A stretch of 64,000 bases of DNA from Spirodela intermedia (Eukaryota > Streptophyta > Magnoliopsida > Alismatales > Araceae). The stretch covers positions 1-64,000 of the forward strand of contig LR746274.1 of assembly GCA_902729315.2 (NCBI GenBank). The letters are read 5' to 3'. A model generated the notes under the pieces. That model saw only the letters and a list, made by a program, of their open reading frames with translations. It was not told the origin of the DNA and did no database searches. This document shows, in pieces, positions 37,158 through 49,800 of this stretch; within the stretch, counting starts at the first letter, position 1, and the number at the start of each line of letters is the position of its first letter. Both the position numbers and the translations under genes were made by a program.

Positions 37158-38369
37158 ATGGCAAGCCGCTCGCCGCAAGAGAACGACGAGGATCCTCGTG
37201 GCGGGGATTCACCGGAGATCAACTCGAGCAACGGCAGCTGCGAGAGCGGCGCGGCGCCCCTGACACGCTTATCGTGCACCAAATCCTTCGACGCTCTGTG
37301 GTTCTGCTATTGTAAGCTCCTCCGTTTCTTCCGAATACCCCCTCGATAAAACTTTTGACTTCTGTTCCACAATGTCTCCAGGGGAGTCTTTCCGCACCAA
37401 ATCCTTCGAAAGCAATTTGCAAGAGATGATCTTACGCATTGACTGATTATGCCATTTCTTCCCATCACAATTCCATTTCACTGTAGACAATATGTCGCGA
37501 ATTCCAGCATCTAAGATCCCGCCTGCGGTTTCTAAGAGGACTGGGGATGGAAATTTTTGTTCTTTCGCATTATTCAAATACGTGTAGGATTGATCTCTTT
37601 CCTGTGCAATCGTGTCTAATCAGCAAAACTTAGATCATTATCTATGAGCCATAAGGGATTCCTGCACCAAATATAGAAACAATTTCAGCCCACCAGGTTT
37701 TCTTTTGATGGCTAACGTTTAGACTTAGCCACCTGGTGTGATCTCAGGTTCGAGTGATTTGGGAGATAGGATCATGCTGCAGGTTGGCGACACAACAAGG
37801 AAAATGCAGAATATGTGGAACAACAGAAACTCTCGAGCATACTGAAAAATTCGACTATTTACCGTTTTTCAAGGATTTTACTTGCAAAATGAATCCAGGA
37901 TATTGACTATGCACCATGATCAGCAAGTGCCAACAATGCTTATTGCTTTCCCGTGGCATAAATTTATAGTTATAGACAATGAAAAGCAGTAGGTTTGCCC
38001 AAATTCTGTTATTCTAGACCCTTCTAAACCTGGTGTTATAATGCTTTTGATGATGCTTTTGATGATGAATTTTCCGTAGAAAAAATATGACTGATTTATA
38101 CAATATTATACCATTTTTTGTTATTTTTCTCCTGTTGCAAGGTTATTTTAGTGGTCAACTTCTCTTCCAACCGAAAGGTGCCTAGTGCTTGACGTTTCAA
38201 GATCTATTTACTTTCCAAACTTAAACAGTTCCTTTTTTATGTATTCACAGCTCCAGTCCACCAAATGCAACAATATTACAGGCGTGGAGAATTTGACAGT
38301 TGCTTTGAAAAATGGAACACTCTTTTTGATTGTTTGAAACTGAAGACAAAGAGATTATCTGAGGTTCAG
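37158..38369 (+). CDS. DUF3128/EMI1-family twin-CX9C protein (3' end uncertain)
   Basis: Exons 37158-37311 and 38251-38369 join in phase (donor GTAAGC, acceptor TTCACAG) to 91 residues. The core has two CX9C pairs: C40-TKSFDALWF-C50 and C69-FEKWNTLFD-C79. With ALWFCYSPVHQMQQYYRRG and LKTKRLSEVQ this fits plant DUF3128 proteins, related to yeast Emi1. Twin CX9C proteins usually fold as disulphide-linked helical hairpins in the mitochondrial intermembrane space; that location is inference here. Relatives continue after SEVQ with a last exon of the type EILxAREKAKPHIWTFRT. I found no such exon before the next gene. Without splicing at 38370, translation adds three residues and stops at 38381. 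The gene may be truncated, or the exon overlooked. Confidence 0.75.
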
Positions 38370-41048
38370 GTTAGTCAATAACTAATTAGATATTTGATAC
38401 TGTTCAAAATGGTTCTGCGTGCATGATGATTTATCTTTTTAGCATCTTCCGTACTTCTCTGATGTAGCCATTGTGCGGTATAATATGATAATTGCCTTCA
38501 GGATTATGTAAGAAACTTCTGGGAAGTTTGAAACTGAATGAAACTTTTAGATATCGCTAGGTTAGAGTTTTTGGTTCAGGAATCATCCCTGATATACAAG
38601 ATTGTAATTCACGTGACCTACTTAAAGCATTATGGATCTTAAGATTGATTTTTTCGCTGGATCTTATTCACATGAGCCTCATTTCTTTGGATTATAATTC
38701 ATATCCCTCTTTATGTATATACACACACTTACAACACAGATAGCTATATATATGTATTATATATCTATCCGTATTATATGTGATGCCTATGTATATATAT
38801 ACGTATGTATGCATATCAATTATATCCACGTTTCACATGACCCTACTTGTACTTTATTCTGGTATATGCATGTCAATGAAAATTCTTTTTTTGGTGATTG
38901 ATATGTATGCATACATGCTTGAGCTAGCGCCTAACGAATTCCGCGACTTTTTTATCACAGCATGGCTGTTCCGATCTGGGTTTCCTGATAGTAATTAGCA
39001 TTGTTCTGTAGAGACATAGGCTGACCCCTCTGTTTCTATATGTCAGTTCTAATAGTTACCGGCAACTGTATTAAATTCATAGTGATAAATTTTCCAGAAA
39101 ATAATGCCGGATGAGCCTGAAAAGAAAATCGGCAGCATGCTTTTATAGCTTCAGGGATCTACATTAGATTATAGGTGAAAGAAATATGGTTACGTGGTGT
39201 GTAGGCATGAAGTTAAAAGCCCCACAGAAGACTTTGCGAAAAAGAAATTAGCGTACGGCATTTGAAAGTGTTTTTGCCTCACTCTCCTTTGTAGTTAACA
39301 TTAAATTGCTGAATAGTGACATAGAAATTATTTAAATTGGTGATTTTGCTAGGGCTTGGCGAAGGAAATAATATTAGTAGACAATGAATCAGGTGGTCTA
39401 CTGGACGTAAGAAAAAGCCAGGGTCTTGCTTTATTGGTCCCAGATGCATTTGACTGCCAGATTATTATTTGAGGTTTACAATCCTGAATGTTTTGAAATG
39501 AGAAAATGGAGATCACGGACTGCTTCTAAATCTCATGTGGTTGGTAATTTTCTTTTGTGGTAAAAGTTTGCTGCTAAGTATTATTTCAAAGGACTAGCAC
39601 CTTCTAATTACATGGAGGATGCTTCTGGGAAGAAGAATTCCTTGGTAGAAAATATTTTCTGATCCATGGTACTCAACCTTACTACTTGCCCCCGATTCCA
39701 AACCTTGGATGAATTACGATTTAAACTACTCAATCCTGATATTGTCAATGTTGAGTGCGAGAGTTTATCTCTGCTTTCAACGAGGAGATTGCAGAGCCCA
39801 TCCCTTAACTTGGTGATGGTTAGCTTTGAGGCGAACACTCATTCCCTTGGAGATCCTTCCATGGGATCTGATGAACCAACAGAGTAAGGACTGGACACTT
39901 TAGGGCCTGATGTATCCAGTGACAAAGGGGATGCCTGGACTGGATCATTCTTTGGAGTGCCCCCTTGGATTATTTTTCCTAAAAGATGGGTGGAATTGGG
40001 TCAATGGCAGATAGGAAAATTTAGAAGACAAAAAAGAAAGTCAGATTTGGATGTGTCATTGCATCAGGTTATTTTAGCTGGAAAAGTTAAAGGTTGCTCA
40101 TGATTCAGACAGATGCCAAACATATTGCCATCTATGATGAAGTCCCGATGCTCTCATAGTTGCCTTAGCTTGTATTCTATTGGGCACTTGAGAACCTTTG
40201 ATAAATTGTCACGTACATTGGTGTACAGGGCTGGCTTTCTTCCAGTAGGTGTAGAGACGTACCATTGTTGTTGGTGTATTCAATTCGGGCTTTGGTTCTC
40301 TTCTCTAAGGCCGAAAGTTTGTCGATATCATCTGGAGTTCTTGATTCCATGAGTTGACACTGCGGATTTGCTGTGGCACGTGTGCCCTTAGTTTCCGGCT
40401 GTATTTCCTGCTGTGGGCTAAGAGAATCTTGGGCCTGGGGCTTGCCCCTCCTTTGACAGGAAATTCTGGAGGCGCGAGAGAGCTCCAAGCCGCATATCTG
40501 GTCTTTTCGGACGGTAGAGGAGGCCTCCGCACACTGGAAGAAGACGTTTGGCTCCACGACAGCAGATCACGTCCCCACACCCGGTTCTTCTTGATTTCAG
40601 CGGAAACGCTGGCGCTTGAAGCAGCGTTTCTGCGGCGAATTATTTCGGTGTCGGAATTCGAGCATCTCGCACCAACCCATGTGCGCCAAGGCATTCGCTC
40701 CCCCGAACTTGTTTAGCAAAGTCAAAGCTGGACCCGAGGTGCGAGCGCCGGGGATGTGTTATACCCATGCAGCTCTCCTCGCGGATGGCCGATGAAGCAC
40801 AGTGAAATTCCGAGGCAAATGTGTTTCTCGACGTTATTGTTGCTGGGATCTTCATTTTTTTCTGTTTAGCGCTCGGGTGCCCCTTGTGATTGATTACACG
40901 TGCTGATGCAAGCGAGGGTACTACTCCGGATGAGAGAAGCGTGGTAGTCGGCGTTCGAATTCATCGAGCACAATTTGGCCGAGCGGCTTAGAACAGATGC
41001 CATCAACTGCGGTGGATGGAACCAGCATGACGGCACGCAATCCACGAC
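38370..41048. other. Downstream region of the CX9C gene, with decayed coding-like tract
   Basis: About 2.7 kb. It contains an AT microsatellite-like stretch (about 38713-38830) and a coding-like tract described separately (39612-40107). Bases 40350-40720 are GC-rich and open on both strands but unrecognised. The expected last exon of the DUF3128 gene was searched for here by eye and not found. Confidence 0.5.
39612..40107 (+). pseudogene. Coding-like tract with stops; family not recognised
   Basis: One plus-strand frame stays protein-like for about 165 codons with only two internal stops (TGA near 39660, TAA near 39885). Readable pieces include EDASGKKNSLVEN, LTTCPRFQTLDELRFKLLNP, FEANTHSLGDPSMGSDEP and FFGVPPWIIFPKRWVELG. 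It looks like a decayed exon or transposon polyprotein fragment. I cannot assign it to a family. Confidence 0.3.
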
Positions 41049-41464
41049 TCAAACCTCGGCGAACAGACGATAGTCCTCGGCGTCGAGGGCTATTTGCCTG
41101 ACAGCCGCCACCGAGGCCACGACCGCCACGAGAGAGAACACCGAGGCGATGGCGGTGTTCACCCAGAAGGTGGCGCCCCTCTTCGGCGGCCTGAAAGTGA
41201 GGTTGTACATGACAGAGGGGATGACAAAGTCGAGAGGGAGGAATCCGAACGCTCCGATGACACCGTTGATGTCTCCAAAGAAGGGCAGCATTGCCGCAAT
41301 GGTCGTGGCGATCGCGACAGAGATCGACCGTGAGATCAACCTCGGCACCACGTTGCGCGTGGAGTACTGATTCCTCTCCGGATCAGATAACACACCTTCC
41401 AGCACCTCATTCGTCGGTTGCAAGTAAACCTGCATCAGCCGATGCGAGTCGTGGAATGCCCATC

Positions 41465-41515
<51 letters not shown>

Positions 41516-43386
41516 TACCACTGCAACAGCCGAGAGTTGGAGGAGTGTGAAGGCGTTGGCCATAAGAAGCAACCACCTCGGCACCAAAGTAGTCCTGCCA
41601 TCGTCGGGGAGGAAGTTGCTGAGGATGCTGCCCTCGGACTGCTTCCCAAAGGCCCAGTAGCCTGAGGTGGCGACACTGAAGAAGGTGGTGACGACGATCG
41701 AGTAGCAGAGGCACAGGCCTTTGAACATCTTCCCGGTGACAGGAGGAGCCACCGTTGCCTATCGCATGCAGGGAGGAGTTAAGGACAGGGGAAAGAAAAA
41801 TAAAAGAAAGAAACGGAAGATCGATCGAAATACAGGGAAATAGATATGGCCGGGGGGGGGGGGGGGGGGAAAGGGGGGGGCGTTGAATTAACCTGTATCT
41901 CCGGGATGATGCCATTGCCGTAGGAGGTGGCGATGACGGCAACCGCATTGAAAGCTCTGAACAGGCGGGCTTCGCCGTTGCCCGGTCGGGAGTAGTCCTT
42001 CGCCGGTGCGTGGGACGAATAACCTGAATCCAATAAAGGACAAGAGAGAGTTTTCTTTATCATACGAGGCAGGCATCTCTCCTCCAACAGAGTGGACGCG
42101 CATTGGCGATTCTTCACCTGCGTAGATTGAGCCCGCGGTGGCGCAGGCACTGTAGGCAAGGCAGAGGACGAGAGAGATGAGATTGATGTGCCGAAGGGAG
42201 TGGAAGGAGGGCATCTGCGCTAGCACCAGCATGACGATCCCGAAGATCGCCACGGACTCGTAGAGCTTCATCGTCGAGCCCCCGCCGTTCCCGTCCGACC
42301 GGGCCATCAAGTAGATGGACTGCGTGCAGAGGGAGAGGATGGATGAGGTGGCGACCGGGAAGAAGTCAATAGTCTCAAATTTGGCAAGCGTAAACTGTAG
42401 TTAGGTTCATCCTTTTATTCCTCTCCCGAGAGAAGCGAACCTGGAGGCTTTGTCCGCCGAGGAGGATGTTGGCGATGACGGCGCCGTAGCAGACGAGGAA
42501 CTGGATGGGGCCGATGTAGTACTTGCTCGCCCTGGGCCCTGCAATGCATGTGAGAAGAGCTGATTTAGGCAGGGCCTTTCGCGCAGATATAGATGCAGCC
42601 CATTTCTCCGCCTCGCCCCACCCCGCCAAAGGAGAACCTGCGAATGGGGTGCCAACATAGCGCGATCCACGGGAACAATCCTCTCCATCTCGTGGACCAC
42701 ACTTTGGGACACGTCGTCCGTCGGTAAACATGGGAATCTGACGGGCCGAGACTCTTCGTGTTGACGAACTCATAGATCGTGGGTGAGATGCGAATCCACC
42801 TGTACGTACCGAGGACGTCGTGCGCCAAGTCCCTGAAGCGGAGGTGGCGGCGGCCGTGCCGGGAGTGGTGCTCCAGTACCAGGGTGAGCAAGGTGTAGGA
42901 GTAGAAGGTCACGGTTGCCCCCACCGTCAGGCAGACGACGCCAGCCACCCAACCCAGCGAGCCGAAGGCGAAGGGCAAGCTAAGGAGCGCCGGCGCCACG
43001 ATGGACGTCGTCAGGTGGTATCCGCTGTGCAGCCATGTCCCTGCGCGAGTGAGAGAGAAGCTGTCAATTTGGTAGAAACAATTTAATCGGGACGCGAGAG
43101 TTCAGTGGGGTGAGCGGAAACTTTGTATCTTTAACGGCAACTACAGACGACGGATCTTCCCGCAGAACCTCATTTCTCATCCCAGGGGGACTTGCTCTCT
43201 CTGGGGCTTGACATCTCGTCGCAGCTCCGAAGGAGGTGGAGGAAGAGAGTCGAGGGAGTCGGCCTCACCTTCAGATCGCAGGACAAAGAGGGCTCCAGCG
43301 TCTAGCTTCTGAGGCTGCGGGTCCTGCTTCTTGGTACCTTCAACTCCCTCCTCCATATCGATGGATTCAGAGACAAGGGTTCCCAT
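41049..43386 (-). CDS. GABA transporter (amino acid/auxin permease family), GAT1-like
   Basis: Seven exons in transcript order: 43386-43269, 43040-42810, 42538-42441, 42319-42118, 42023-41893, 41758-41519, 41429-41049. All phases agree; 466 residues. It matches plant GAT proteins of the Aa_trans family, proton-coupled GABA/amino-acid importers at the plasma membrane (Arabidopsis GAT1, 451 residues). Recognisable are LDAGALFVLRSEGTWLHSGYH, LTTSIVAPALLSLPFAFG, TFYSYTLLTLVLEHH, YYIGPIQFLVCYGAVIAN, ATSYGNGIIPEIQATVAPPV, GKMFKGLCLCYS, SGYWAFGKQSEG, VVYLQPTNEVLEG and the C-terminal AAVRQIALDAEDYRLFAEV, spread over about ten hydrophobic segments. Intron 6 is only 89 bases and nearly half of it is a GA/CT repeat. 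A 20-base G-run sits in intron 5. Substrate is inferred from family similarity. Confidence 0.95.
41469..41511. repeat. (GA)n microsatellite inside intron 6 of the GABA transporter
   Basis: About 21 GA units, read as CT on the gene's strand, fill roughly half of the 89-base intron 41430-41518, starting 8 bases after the donor. Confidence 0.92.
41850..41880. repeat. G-homopolymer tracts in intron 5 of the GABA transporter
   Basis: A run of about 20 G residues, then AAA, then 8 more G. It lies just inside the donor side of intron 5 (41759-41892). It is prone to sequencing error and could form a quadruplex in DNA; on the transcript it is C-rich. Confidence 0.9.
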
Positions 43387-45350
43387 TTGTCCCCGAGAGA
43401 TCGGTTGGATATATCGTTCAACCGGGTCTTTAAGTTTCCTCTGCTGTCGGAGGGAGGCGAAGGTCTGGGGCTGGACCTCTCGAAGTTCCTTTCTCCGCCA
43501 AGCAATAAGGCGGTGACTGATCTCCCGGCGATTTTTTCATAGTGCGGACGACCCGGAAGAGAGAGGGAGGTGGAGTATTAATTAGCGAAGTGCCTCGGCT
43601 GGCCAAGATACGGACGGAGGATACCCATGGCGCGACTGTGTGAGTTGGATTCTGTCGTCGTCAATCACCTACTCAGTGCGCTTCGCATTCCCTAGATCTA
43701 ACCCCGCCAGACGGACGGAGGGACGGTCAAAAGAAACGGAGGGTCCACCGGTAAGGACGAGGCCCCGCCGCCTCGACAATCCTAATCCGGCATCATCGTC
43801 TTCGTCCCAATCCTAAGTAGCTGGCGCCGAGGATGAATATGCGGCAGCGGATGACGCCGGGAGGGCCGTATTATTATCGATGAGTACCCGGCCGGACGAT
43901 GGTGGTGCGTCGAGTATGTGAGAATCATGCGGAAAGACGCTTTCCATGATGCATCAGGCAAGAATTAAATGGCGTTCTTAAGGCAGGTTCTACTTGGATG
44001 GTTGACCATCCACCTCCGATACATCGGAGGATACAGAAGACGACCAGAATGGTACTCATTCTCCCTGCGTCGCTGTCCTCTCCCGATTCCGGAATCCAGA
44101 TGTTCCTGAATGGTTGCTCGCGCCTCGCCAAATGTGGCTACTTTTCCTAAGTTACTAATGTATCTGAATCTCGCGCGAACTCGTATCTTGTAAGGGTCCG
44201 ACGAACTTGACGTAGCAGTCTCACAGAAAAGCGATGGATATACGAGAAGAACAGCATGCCCTTTTGAATGACGACTCTGCATTTTATTACTAAAGAATCC
44301 GAATCTCAGTCTTGAAGATGGAAGCAGACCGAACGGGCTCTATGTATACAACGAAGCCACCATTACGGTCCGCGAGTAATGATGCATCATCTGGATCAGA
44401 GAGAGAGAGAGAGAGAGATAAGGAGGCATGCGTGGAACTATATTATTGCGTGGAACGGGTGCATCATCTCCTCCTCCGAGGGAGGTATGTAAAGACTCAT
44501 TCTGTGAAGACTGTCTGCCTATCATTTTCACTCACTTCCCCAAACAAAGACTCGATGGCGCATCTATGCCACACGCTAATGACCTTCCTCGGAGGTTCCT
44601 ACTCCAGAGACCATCCATATTATCAACGAGAACCAAACGGAGTCCTCATCTATAAACAATTGCGAACGGCTCCATCTCTGAGAGGCGGCGTCGCGCCTCT
44701 ACCATGATGAGAGAATACAATGAACGAAGTACAGCTTTTCGACGGATTCAACCACCACCAACGTAGTCACCGAACCCCTGTCCTGGACATAAACCGCCTC
44801 ATTGACGTCGTTGAAAGTGTGGATCGAGCATCGTCACTGTCGCGTTGGTGCGGTTTCAAATCGACGAACCCAGATCGTGCAATACTCCGCAAAGCAACAC
44901 AGACGTAGCACAGGTCATCGTCATCAAAAGATGACCGAATAATAATTTCACGAGATTGTCGCCGAATAACAATTGCGTGGCTAGGGGGGGGACGGATGCA
45001 AGCTGCAGACGCACGGAATAGGGGAAGGACGACGATCGTGGCACGGCGGCAATGGGACCACCGAGCTTCGCCGCCCTGGTGAGCGACGTGGCGGTGTAGG
45101 TGAGATAAGACGCAAGGTGGAGGCGGGGAAGATGAGCAACCGTTGACTTCATTCCCCTGGGCGCAGTGCCCATGGAGTGACATCGACACGCCCCGGTCAA
45201 CGGCTAGAGTTTCGACGACATTAACAACAACAAAAAGGATGCTATAAAATCCCCAAGACTACCATAAAACATTGAGAAGATGACGAGAGCCACACTTACG
45301 GACCGAAGAGCCGTCGAGATCGAAATCCTTCAAGACAGAGAAACGACGTT

Positions 45351-45398
<48 letters not shown>

Positions 45399-46873
45399 TG
45401 ATTGATGCAGCGGTAAACAGATGCGATTACCTTAGCTTATGGAGCCCCGCTGCCATTCTAGCAATTGAGACCGATGTCCTCTAACTAGGAGAGTATGATT
45501 TCATTCTTCCAGTTATCTGATAAATGAACAAGATCAAGGGTCCTTTTATATGTTTCCTAAAACTGAAGAAAAAAAACGGAAAATTAGAAAAGAAAGGTGA
45601 TCAGGATCTATTCCGAAAGAGACGCGATGAGTTTGATGTGGATAAGGATGGGAATTAGACGCGAAAAATTCTGCGTGGAAATTGAAAGATGTGGATGGAC
45701 TTTTCTCACTCGGGGCGCTGCTGGATTTATGATCGTCTAATGCAAATAACATGATATAAGAATTGCGAACGCTGACGTTTTGGTGCTTGATGGAAGGACG
45801 AAGAACTGTTATCCTCATCGATGCGCATATCATCCTCGCGAATCCCTGGTGCAACCTCTCATATGCGGGCAAGATAGCACGCCGAGATATCCCCAGAGGG
45901 CCTATACCCCAGTCTTTCGGTAGGGTTCAAACACTGCGTTCTGTAGCTCCAGCATCTAAGGTGAGGCACGCCTTAAGCTTCAAGTGATCTTAGGCTGTAG
46001 GCCCGGGTGGGGTTATTCACGCGTCAAGAAAAAGTCCTGGACGGCATATTCTCCTCGACTGATTTTTCTGCCCCCGAACCAACACAGTAAATTTACCGTG
46101 CACTCTTAGCCCGTGAATTTTCTCAGATGTTTTTTGTTTTTATTTGTACTCCCTGAAATTGAAATTTTCTGTATACTCCCTCCGAAGCTTAGAGTGCCTG
46201 TAGGTCTCATCCACGGCTTCGTAAAGATGCACTGCACTTGGCCACCTACCCGTGAAAGGGAAAAAGAGGGAACTTTTGGGGGAGATGGCTCCCCCCAACG
46301 CTGGTCAGTTGAAACCAGGAACGCTGTGAGGGACCGAACCCCTGGCACATTGCCGATCTTCAGAAGGGCTCCCCATTAACTCCTTACCAAAACAGAATGC
46401 ATGAGCGCGGTTGCACTGGACCACCCACCCCGTTATGATGCTTTGGCGCGTGTCTGCCTGTAAAGTTGAACGGTTTACTCGGGACGAAGGCAGGGGAATG
46501 AATGGATGGCCCCGCAAACTTATGAGAGAAGAGTACATTTGTCCTCTCTCGGTACTGATTCCGCACAATATTTATTGGCTTCCAATATGTTGATTACGTG
46601 AGCTTGTCTCCTCGGACAGATTTCGCGTACATACAGTAATCGCGATTTTCCCCCATCATTAGGGCACCTCACGTGGCACCATCAATCAGCACGCTCGTTT
46701 ACCAGGCTGGACTCGCCGTTTCTGCCAGACAGGAGGTGGTGGACGGCGGGGAACTGAGTCAGTGGATCGCGCTGCCGCAGCCCACAGCTGTAGCGATTGG
46801 AGAGAGACTCTTGGAGTTTCTTCTGCAGCACATCAAAGGGCCTGACGAGTGACGAGGAAGAACTTCGAGAAAG
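43387..46873. other. Intergenic region between divergent GABA transporter and sterol reductase genes
   Basis: About 3.5 kb forming the shared upstream region of two divergent genes. It contains GA microsatellites (44398-44418 and 45354-45396). Many short overlapping frames are present, but none resembles a protein I recognise. Promoter elements could not be assigned with confidence. Confidence 0.5.
45354..45396. repeat. (GA)n microsatellite
   Basis: About 21 uninterrupted GA dinucleotides in the intergenic region upstream of both flanking genes. A shorter GA tract lies at 44398-44418. Confidence 0.92.
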
Positions 46874-49800
46874 ATGGGAGCCGGATTGATCTTCAATGAA
46901 TCTGCATTCGTCCCGTCATGGAGCGGTGTAAGTGCCGTGCTTGGGCCCCCCAAGGAGCTGCTCTTCCTCGGCATCTCCGGCTTACACACTTCTTCTCCAC
47001 GTGATTTTTCCAGCTACCCACAGGTAGTTGGCGTGACATTTCTTCTCAATTTCGTTGTTCTATCAGGTGGCGGTCCTGCTCGCGTACCTTGGTTACCTCG
47101 CTATTGCTGGATCCTTTCTCCCAGGGAAGTTAGTCGCAGGTGCAGCCCTATCTGATGGCACCCGGATCAACTATCGCTGCAACGGTCAGTTTCTTCCGGA
47201 TCTCGCATCATCTATTCCTTGCTCACTAGCCCTTGCCCGCCTCACCCCTTACCCGAGTAACCATTCATCTTCGCAGTATGTTTCGATCCTCGCAAATGGC
47301 GCAATGTGTGCATTAGGGGGGGCACTTTAAAACTTACATATCGCCTGCCCCATGACTTCGAAAGGAGCTACTTCTTGTTAATGTTAATTTTGACGAGCTT
47401 TCGGATTATAAACCTCTCCCGTTGTACTGGCTTCAGTCAATGCTTTCTCAAGGCTTGCAGGAGAACTTGCTTTAGTTTCTACAGTTTGTGTGGATATAAG
47501 TACCTTGTGCCAGCTTTCTGTTGTCTTGAAGAATATCGCTTCAGAATCTTCTGATGTGCATCTGCATCTGCTTCTGTTTGATGTGCATGTCCAAGGATAC
47601 CTGTGGGAAGGAGCGTGAGCATGGGAATGCCATTTTGTTATTGAAGTTCTCTTTCCATTCTTCCTGGGTTCTTTCGATCCGTGATAGCCAACCATTGCGC
47701 TAATCTACACAACAATTCATCCCTTTTGCCCTCTTTAGTTCCTTTGCCTGGCCACTCCGACCTCCCCTTTTCCCTTATAAGATATACTATTGCCTATCAA
47801 AAGGTCCCAAATTATCGAGTCAGGCTCTGACAATTGAATGGCATCATTTAAACAATCGCCATTTCTCATCATTTTTTCTTTATTTTCCGTTCATTGCAAC
47901 ATCTTTTTTGCAGACATTATGATACACATTCGTATTGTCCACATAATAATGCCATGACAGAGCACCCAATTATTTACTACCTTCAGTTGCCTTTTGAAGA
48001 GTCATTTGACATTATTCTCTTCGTCGCACAACTCTGGTTTTGCACATATGCCTACTTCTTTGACTCTTGTGGTTGACCTTTGTATCATTTATTTCTTATT
48101 GACTTCCCAGGTCTCCTCTCATTGTTCTTGCTCATCATTCTTCTGGGAACTGGAGTCAGCTTGAAGTTAATGTCACCTACGGTATTCCTGAACCATATTT
48201 TCCATTATCTCTGTATGTCTCAGGTTTTCAGTTGCATGCGTGTAGTGTTCCTTGAGTAAATATTCTATTTTGATAGAGAAAAATGCCATGGATACTCTCT
48301 TCTGCCTTCTTTTTAGATAGAAAACTAGTGCAAAAAGAAAGAAATTCGTGACCGGTTTCAATATGACACTGCCTGCCTTGCAAGGTTTTCCAAGAATTTC
48401 TGGTTTGTGTAGATTTGTTTCATAATTCCTAGATCTGATCAATGAAGTACTTATTTTGGGCGCCTGTGATTGTGTTGGATAATTCATTTGGAATTTGAAG
48501 ATGGTACCATTGGTGATTGCAGGTTATTGCAGATAGAGGAATTGAGTTGCTCTCTATAACTCTCGGATTCAGCCTTCTGGTAAGATTTACAAAGTTTTTT
48601 GTTACCTAAACTGACACTTAGTGTCAGTTTACACAGTTATTTTTTTTAACAGTTTAAATTTGATAAATTTACGCAGTTATTTTTTTTTTACTAAAAAAAA
48701 ATCGTCGCTTCCAACAAAGTGTGAGGACCCTTCATGCACGCCTACTTTCCTAAGAGGTTCCAACACATCATTTTCCAGTAAACTTATTGACATTTTAAAT
48801 TCTCTAACTAGCCTGTTTATCATGAAGTGGTTCTTGTTTGATGGAATTTGTTTTTCTTGGAAAGTGGGAGGGAAATTATGGAAAGGCATTCTACTTTTGA
48901 TGATACTTAACCCATTTTGTTGTTATAGTCGTGTATTTCCCCCATGCAACGTGATAAATCTTCTGTTGATAATGCCAACCTCATTTACTCACTGATGACA
49001 TGAATATCAACCTTTGCAAGAGTTGTCCTAGGAGGTTAGGTGCATCAACGTATCTGTTGGTTGATACAGAGGTATCGTGCTGATTTATAGTTGTAAATGA
49101 GTTATGCATCCAACTACCTTCTGACCCTGGACATGTGGTACATCCTGGGGATGATTTACTGAAAATTGATGACCTTTACGCCCTACTTCCGAAGGGTCTA
49201 CTAGAAAAAAGTTTCAAAATGCTTCCTATAGTTTATAAAAAATCTCCAACTGCATTATTGCCACTAATGTGCAGCACCAGAGATACACGTCAAAGGTGAA
49301 TGATAAAACATATTGCAATGACCGACCATAGTAAAGCTTATTTTTTTGATAAAAATGTATTTATATTTGTTTATTGATGACACATGTTTCTTAGAATTTC
49401 CTTCTCACTCAACTGAATTCGTGAAATGAAATCTTCCTAGTCACCTCTTTCCCTTCTTATTTCTTTCATTACAGAAGCCTGAGTGCTGTATCCTTTCTTG
49501 ATGTATTGATAGGTGGCTTTGATACTTTATGTCACTGGTTGCAAATCTCGGCACCAAGGGTCTTCTTTAAAGCCACATGTTACTGGGAACTTCATCCACG
49601 ACTGGTATTTTTTAGAAGTTTTCCTTTTAATTTAAATTTTAAATTTTAAATATAAAATTGTATTGAAATATATAAACATACGAGGAAGCTAACCAAAACA
49701 TCAAATTGTATATTTTTAAAAATATGTAATGACATTGACTACCCGTATTTTGCTAATGAGATACGAGTTATTCTTTAAATTAGGATTGTTTTTCTAGGGA

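Noticed and set aside
40970-40995. TGGCCGAGCGG, resembling the D-arm of tRNA-Leu/Ser
   Set aside because: No matching acceptor stem, anticodon arm or T-arm at the right spacing. A GTTCGAATTC lies on the wrong side.
46928-47023. Extending sterol reductase exon 1 to 47023
   Set aside because: It would leave a 43-base intron, too short for plants, and add 32 residues absent from relatives. The GTAAGT donor at 46928 gives the family length.
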